Assembly (NCBI GenBank): GCA_030693565.1
Contig: JAUYAJ010000409.1
Location: forward strand, 1-14,329
DNA length: 14,329 nt
DNA from: Rubrivivax sp.
Lineage (GTDB): Bacteria; Pseudomonadota; Gammaproteobacteria; Burkholderiales; Burkholderiaceae_C
Direction: 5' to 3'
Positions 12,820 through 14,329 of the stretch are shown one piece after another. The notes under the pieces were generated by a model, which did not search any database, was not told the DNA's origin, and saw nothing but the letters and a program-made list of their open reading frames with translations. The stretch's first letter is position 1, and each line of letters begins with the position of its first letter. Made by a program: the position numbers and the translations under genes.

Positions 12820-13761
12820 CTACAGCCCCAGGCCTTCGTCCAGCCCCAGGTGCAGGTTCATCGACTGCACCGCCGCGCCGCTGGCGCCTTTGCCCAGGTT
12901 GTCCAGGCGCGCCATCAGCAACACCTGGTCGTCGTTGGCGAAGACGAAGATGTCGACGTTGTTGCTGCCGTTGCAGGCCTGGACGTCAAAGAAGCCCAGC
13001 GCCAGTGTCGCCGCGTCGCGCAGCGGCTTGACGCGCACAAAGCGCTCACCGTCGTAGCGTTCGGCCAGCGCGCGCTGCACCGCCTCGGGCGAGGCGCCTG
13101 CGCCCAGCTGCGACAAGTGCAGCGGCACCGACACCGACAAACCGTTGTAGAAGTTGCCGACGATGGGCATGAACAGCGGTTTGGCGTTCAGCCCAGTGTG
13201 CCTCATCATCTCCGGTACATGCTTGTGAACCAGCGACAACGCATAGGGCCTGGGGGAAGTGAGTGCAGGCTCCAGCGTGGATTGATACTGCTGAATCATC
13301 TGCTTGCCGCCGCCCGAGTAGCCGGTGATCGAGGTCGCGTTGATCGGCAGCGCGGCCGGCACCAGTCCCGCATCAACCAGCGGCCGCAGCAGCAGGATGA
13401 AGCTGCTGGCATGGCAGCCAGGGTTGGAGATGCGTTTGCTGCGCCGCAGCAGTGCCCGCTGTTCGGGCGCCAGCTCGGGCATGCCGAAGACCCAGTCGGG
13501 CGCGGTGCGGTGGGCGGTGCTGGCGTCGATCAGGCAGGTGTTGGGGTTGTCGACCAGGGCCGCGGCCTCGCGCGCGGCGGCGTCGGGCAGGCACAGAAAG
13601 GCCACATCGGCGGCGTTCAGCAGCCGCGCGCGTTCGTCGGCGTCCTTGCGCAATTCGGGGGCGATCTTCAGCACCTCGATGTCGCTGCGCTGAGCCAGGT
13701 ATTCGTGGATGCGCAGTCCGGTCGTGCCTTCCTGGCCGTCGACGAAAACGGTGTGTGTCAT
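12820..13761 (-). CDS. argC: N-acetyl-gamma-glutamyl-phosphate reductase, type 2 (ArgC)
   Basis: A 313-residue cytoplasmic NADPH enzyme that reduces N-acetylglutamyl-phosphate to the semialdehyde in arginine biosynthesis. GQEGTTG (9-15) is the nucleotide-binding loop. Cys116 in SNPGCHASSF is the thioester nucleophile. The length (about 313) and GYSGGGKQMI place it in the shorter type 2 family. An in-frame ATG at 13848 would add 29 residues translated from tandem repeats (SHDPS and VPSVPS) and is rejected. MTHTVFVDGQEGTTGLRI is the normal start and a GAGAGG lies 9 bp upstream (13771-13776). It is antisense to its neighbours and splits the parA-GNAT unit from parB. No other arg gene is in the window. 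Confidence 0.95.
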   Translation of the reverse strand: MTHTVFVDGQEGTTGLRIHEYLAQRSDIEVLKIAPELRKDADERARLLNAADVAFLCLPDAAAREAAALVDNPNTCLIDASTAHRTAPDWVFGMPELAPEQRALLRRSKRISNPGCHASSFILLLRPLVDAGLVPAALPINATSITGYSGGGKQMIQQYQSTLEPALTSPRPYALSLVHKHVPEMMRHTGLNAKPLFMPIVGNFYNGLSVSVPLHLSQLGAGASPEAVQRALAERYDGERFVRVKPLRDAATLALGFFDVQACNGSNNVDIFVFANDDQVLLMARLDNLGKGASGAAVQSMNLHLGLDEGLGL

Positions 13762-13777
13762 GGGGGACTGCCTCTCT

Positions 13778-13813
13778 ACTGACGGTACTGACGGTACTGG
13801 CGGTACTGATGGG
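13778..13813. repeat. Four tandem 9 bp repeats upstream of argC
   Basis: Unit TACTGACGG occurs four times in a row: two perfect copies (13778-13786, 13787-13795), TACTGGCGG (13796-13804) and TACTGATGG (13805-13813). It lies 16 bp from the argC start, in its 5' leader or promoter. The unit length is a multiple of three, so the argC frame stays open through it without meaning it is coding. Confidence 0.85.
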
Positions 13814-13834
13814 TCGTGTGACGGGTCGTGTGAC
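13811..13834. repeat. Two tandem 12 bp repeats between argC and parB
   Basis: GGGTCGTGTGAC is perfectly duplicated (13811-13822 and 13823-13834), adjoining the 9 bp repeat array. Together the arrays fill 57 bp of the 152 bp argC-parB divergent region. Confidence 0.85.
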
Positions 13835-13913
13835 GCCGCGTGGCGCATGATTTAAGCATAAGGCAAGCGCGCGGCGCTCGCGGCAAGGCGCGGCTGTCGG
13901 AGACAATCGCGCC

Positions 13914-14329
13914 ATGGTCAACAAGAAACCCAAAGGCCTGGGCCTCGGCCTGGAAGCGCTGCTCGGACCCAAGGTCAGCGAGTCCGCCGCCGGCGACGGC
14001 TTGCCCTCGACGCTGCGCCTGGACTTGCTGCAGGCCGGCAAGTACCAGCCACGCACGCGCATGGACGAAGGCTCGCTCTACGAGCTGGCCGAGAGCATCA
14101 AGAGCCAGGGCGTGATGCAGCCGGTGCTGGTGCGCCCGGTCGGCGCCGGCCGCTACGAAATCATCGCCGGCGAACGCCGCGTCCGCGCCGCTCGCCTGGC
14201 CGGGCTCGACCAGATTCCGGTGCTGGTGCGCGAGGTCGCCGACGAAGCCGCCGCGGTGATGGCGCTGATCGAAAACATCCAGCGCGAAGACCTCAACCCG
14301 CTGGAAGAAGCCCAGGGTTTGCAACGCTT
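13914..14329 (+). CDS. parB: Chromosome-partitioning protein ParB (3' truncated by window)
   Basis: The first 138 residues of ParB, starting MVNKKPKGLGLGLEALLG, the standard N-terminus with the ParA-stimulating basic stretch. The N-terminal CTPase/clamp domain is present: LDLLQAGKYQPRTRMDEGSL, LAESIKSQGVMQPVLVRPV, the CTP-binding GERRVRAARLAG (box usually GERRxRA) and ENIQREDLNPLEEAQGLQRL at the cut end. The parS-binding helix-turn-helix and dimer domain lie beyond the window. ParB would bind the parS sites in mnmG and rsmG. It is on the same strand as parA but 1.9 kb downstream, separated by the GNAT gene and antisense argC, so it probably needs its own promoter in the argC-parB gap. Confidence 0.97.
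   Translation, partial: MVNKKPKGLGLGLEALLGPKVSESAAGDGLPSTLRLDLLQAGKYQPRTRMDEGSLYELAESIKSQGVMQPVLVRPVGAGRYEIIAGERRVRAARLAGLDQIPVLVREVADEAAAVMALIENIQREDLNPLEEAQGLQR

Larger units (their letters stand above)
13762..13913. promoter_or_regulatory. Divergent argC/parB promoter region
   Basis: This 152 bp gap must drive argC on the minus strand and possibly parB on the plus strand. Besides the repeats it has one AT-rich patch, TGATTTAAGCATAAGG (13848-13863), the likeliest promoter core. I cannot assign -35 and -10 hexamers. GGAGA (13899-13903) is a modestly placed Shine-Dalgarno sequence for parB. Confidence 0.4.

Noticed and set aside
13762..13848. N-terminal extension of ArgC through the tandem repeats (SHDPS/VPS repeats)
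   Set aside because: Type 2 ArgC starts at MTHTVFVDGQEGTTG; the extension is translated repeat DNA that stays open only because the units are multiples of three.

Overview
The window is a GC-rich (about two-thirds G+C), densely coded bacterial chromosome segment. The protein types (NatA/NatB-type ABC pair, YkgJ cysteine-cluster protein, MnmG-RsmG-LysE-ParA order, type 2 ArgC) point to a betaproteobacterium of the order Burkholderiales, probably near Rubrivivax/Roseateles/Ideonella; that placement is inference from remembered protein similarity. No rRNA, tRNA, insertion sequence, integrase or CRISPR array was found.

Layout. (1) 1-2190: the C-terminal end of a TAP-like alpha/beta hydrolase, then a NatA-like ABC ATPase and a NatB-like permease, all joined by ATGA overlaps. 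(2) 2194-2604: a small unrecognised gene on the minus strand, convergent with natB. (3) 2605-7226: the most interesting block. It holds a LuxR-type regulator without a LuxI partner, a 66-residue peptide with a double-glycine leader and two copies of LPRGGW, a strong intrinsic terminator, an HlyD-type membrane fusion protein and a C39-peptidase ABC exporter. Two similar lux-box-like elements (CTG-N10-CAG) lie upstream of the regulator and of the peptide. Together these look like a self-contained, quorum-type regulated peptide secretion system. (4) 7256-7528: a YkgJ-type cysteine-cluster protein on the minus strand. (5) 7658-14329: an origin-proximal housekeeping block of mnmG, rsmG, a LysE-type exporter, parA, a GNAT acetyltransferase, argC (minus strand) and the 5' part of parB. 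Two parS centromere sites lie inside the mnmG and rsmG coding sequences.

How the parts work together. The inferred model for block 3 is that the LuxR protein binds the two boxes and raises its own expression and that of the peptide. The peptide is cut after Gly-Gly-Gly by the C39 domain of the exporter and pumped out through the membrane fusion protein and an outer-membrane channel encoded elsewhere. The terminator between peptide and exporter would make peptide mRNA more abundant than exporter mRNA. In block 5, ParB would load at the two parS sites and ParA would drive origin segregation; here the usual parA-parB pair is split by a GNAT gene and an antisense argC.
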